Source: Phoronis australis
Taxonomy: Eukaryota; Phoronida; Phoronidae
Direction: 5' to 3'
Length of the DNA: 20,875 nucleotides
NCBI GenBank assembly: GCA_002633005.1
Contig: NMRA01000188.1
Span: 132,449-153,323, forward strand
Numbering within the stretch: position 1 is the stretch's first letter; each line of letters opens with the position of its first letter. This document shows, in pieces, positions 19,804 to 20,875 of the stretch. The notes below the pieces were generated by a model, which did no database searches, was not told the DNA's origin, and saw only the letters and a list, made by a program, of their open reading frames with translations. The translations under genes and the position numbers were made by a program.

Positions 19804-20000
19804 ACTACACCAACCTTAGTCGGCAGCAGGATCGGATCATAGTTAGGTTCAAAGGTGGACGGCACAACCACAGTGGTTGACTACGGGCATTCAATTGGAA
19901 CTATGGTGACAGTAGTTTGAACTGAGATTCCAGCTGAAAACAGTCTATAACAGGGATATACTAAGCCACTCCCTCAGTCGTCAATGCGAGTAAAAATGGT

Positions 20001-20037
20001 GCTGGGCGAGTAGAAGTTCCCTTGCCGGTCGCCCAGC
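20001..20037. repeat. Perfect 9-bp GC-rich hairpin
   Basis: GCTGGGCGA (20001-20009) pairs with TCGCCCAGC (20029-20037) around a 19-base loop, in the CpG-richer block upstream of macoilin exon 2. It could be part of a dispersed repeat. Confidence 0.6.
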
Positions 20038-20875
20038 TGGCGAGCGAATTTTCAGAGCGCAAAAGCACTCTATCGTTTCCCAGATGAAAATGAATATTTT
20101 TTCCTCCCTGTGCTTTATCATGAATTTAAGGTTAAGTTTGGTCCGCGTGCTGATGCTTCAGCAGCAAAAAAACATCGGCGCAGTGTGCTCCTACAGAGTC
20201 AGTAGATGTTCACCGTTATGCGATTCGTCTAGACAGAAGGTCACAGTGAGTGTGACGTGTGGTGGGTCCTGCACAAAGGTGGACCAGTCCGAAACGAAGA
20301 AAAGGGGGGAAGACTAGTTCATGTGCTCACAGCAAGTGAAATACCATATTTCTACTAAGTGACTTCTTATTGTACAGTGTAATTTTAGCCAATATTATTT
20401 TATAAAAAATAACATTGAAAACACAATTAAAAGGGTTGTCCTTGTTACCATTATTAGCAAAATAAAATATCGCAATTTTTAACTAGGTGGATCATTCATG
20501 TATAGAGTCTATTTGGTGCAGCCATGAGATTTCCAGGTGCAAAGGCTTTTTCCGTATTTTGATCCAGCCAGTACAGCACAGCGTTTCTCGGTGTGACCAC
20601 TGGCAAGACAATGAGTATTATTTCCCATCCCTATCAAACTGTTCTAGTCCGAGCAAAAGGCAGAATCGTGATACGCACGTTGACTTGTGCATGACTGGTG
20701 CACGTGCTATCATCTTGGGTGTTCTCATTTTCATTTGTCAAGCGCAACAATGTGGTGTTTTTTAGAGGGAGTCGGCCCTCTTTCTAAGCAAACTGTGGTG
20801 AAAAAAATTATCACGCAGATTATGAGGAAAACAAGAGAAGGCGAGATTTTGAATCTGATTGGCAGAAAGGGGGGG

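Larger units (their letters stand above)
19201..20875. other. Intron 1 / upstream region; exon 1 not found
   Basis: I searched both the family N-terminus (MKRRN-like start, basic run, TEGIYGS end) and a phase 2 donor, and found no match. Hairpins occur at 19778-19803 and 20001-20037. Bases about 19960-20310 are richer in CpG than the rest and may be a repeat or a regulatory island. ORFs at 20084-20317 and 20487-20765 have no recognisable family. Confidence 0.6.

Noticed and set aside
19968-19985. Minus-strand codons reading TTEGVA, first thought to match the ITEGIYG end of macoilin exon 1
   Set aside because: The next codon is a stop, no donor follows, and no basic N-terminus precedes it.
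20040-20210. Plus-strand frame reading LYRFPDENE, reminiscent of the RFP motif of THAP domains
   Set aside because: It lacks the Cys-Cys-Cys-His zinc ligands and a start codon, and stops soon after. The likeness is too short to use.
1-20875. CRISPR array, bacterial operon or phage-type system
   Set aside because: No regularly spaced short direct repeats, no operon-like ORFs and clear spliceosomal introns: this is animal nuclear DNA.

Overview
This window is animal (metazoan) nuclear DNA from an invertebrate. It is AT-rich, has no dense bacterial-style ORFs, and carries one gene split by GT-AG introns, a non-autonomous hAT transposon, a tRNA-derived repeat and a minisatellite. The phylum cannot be fixed from the sequence; a spiralian such as a mollusc or annelid is only a guess.

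The one gene I can support is macoilin (MACO1/TMEM57 family) on the minus strand. Ten coding exons lie between 19200 and 5470. I rebuilt them by splice sites, reading phase and similarity to vertebrate macoilin, and all nine internal junctions keep one frame. Together they give 613 residues: the N-terminal membrane region (exons 2-5), a polyQ and Ser/Thr-rich linker (exons 6-7), a long coiled coil (exons 8-10) and the conserved C-terminal tail (exon 11). The first exon, about 25-30 residues in relatives, was not found and probably lies beyond 20875. Several exons (2 to 5, and the start of 10) are short, so single-ORF scans miss or cut them.

Layout: 1-4789 is intergenic, with a tRNA-like repeat head at 1652-1724 and two short hairpins. 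About 4790-5469 is the likely macoilin 3' UTR. From 5470 to 19200 the gene runs right to left, and 19201-20875 is upstream intron or promoter-side sequence.

The main surprises sit around exon 7. Its donor splice site lies at the edge of a roughly 50-64 bp minisatellite whose units resemble that donor. A 1005-bp hAT-type element with exact 8-bp target-site duplications has inserted into that minisatellite. A 53-bp copy of the start of exon 7 lies 2.9 kb further down the gene in intron 8, with its acceptor AG lost and a stop codon close behind. I see no second protein-coding gene and no clear new multi-gene system. The noteworthy material is this repeat and exon-duplication structure inside macoilin introns.
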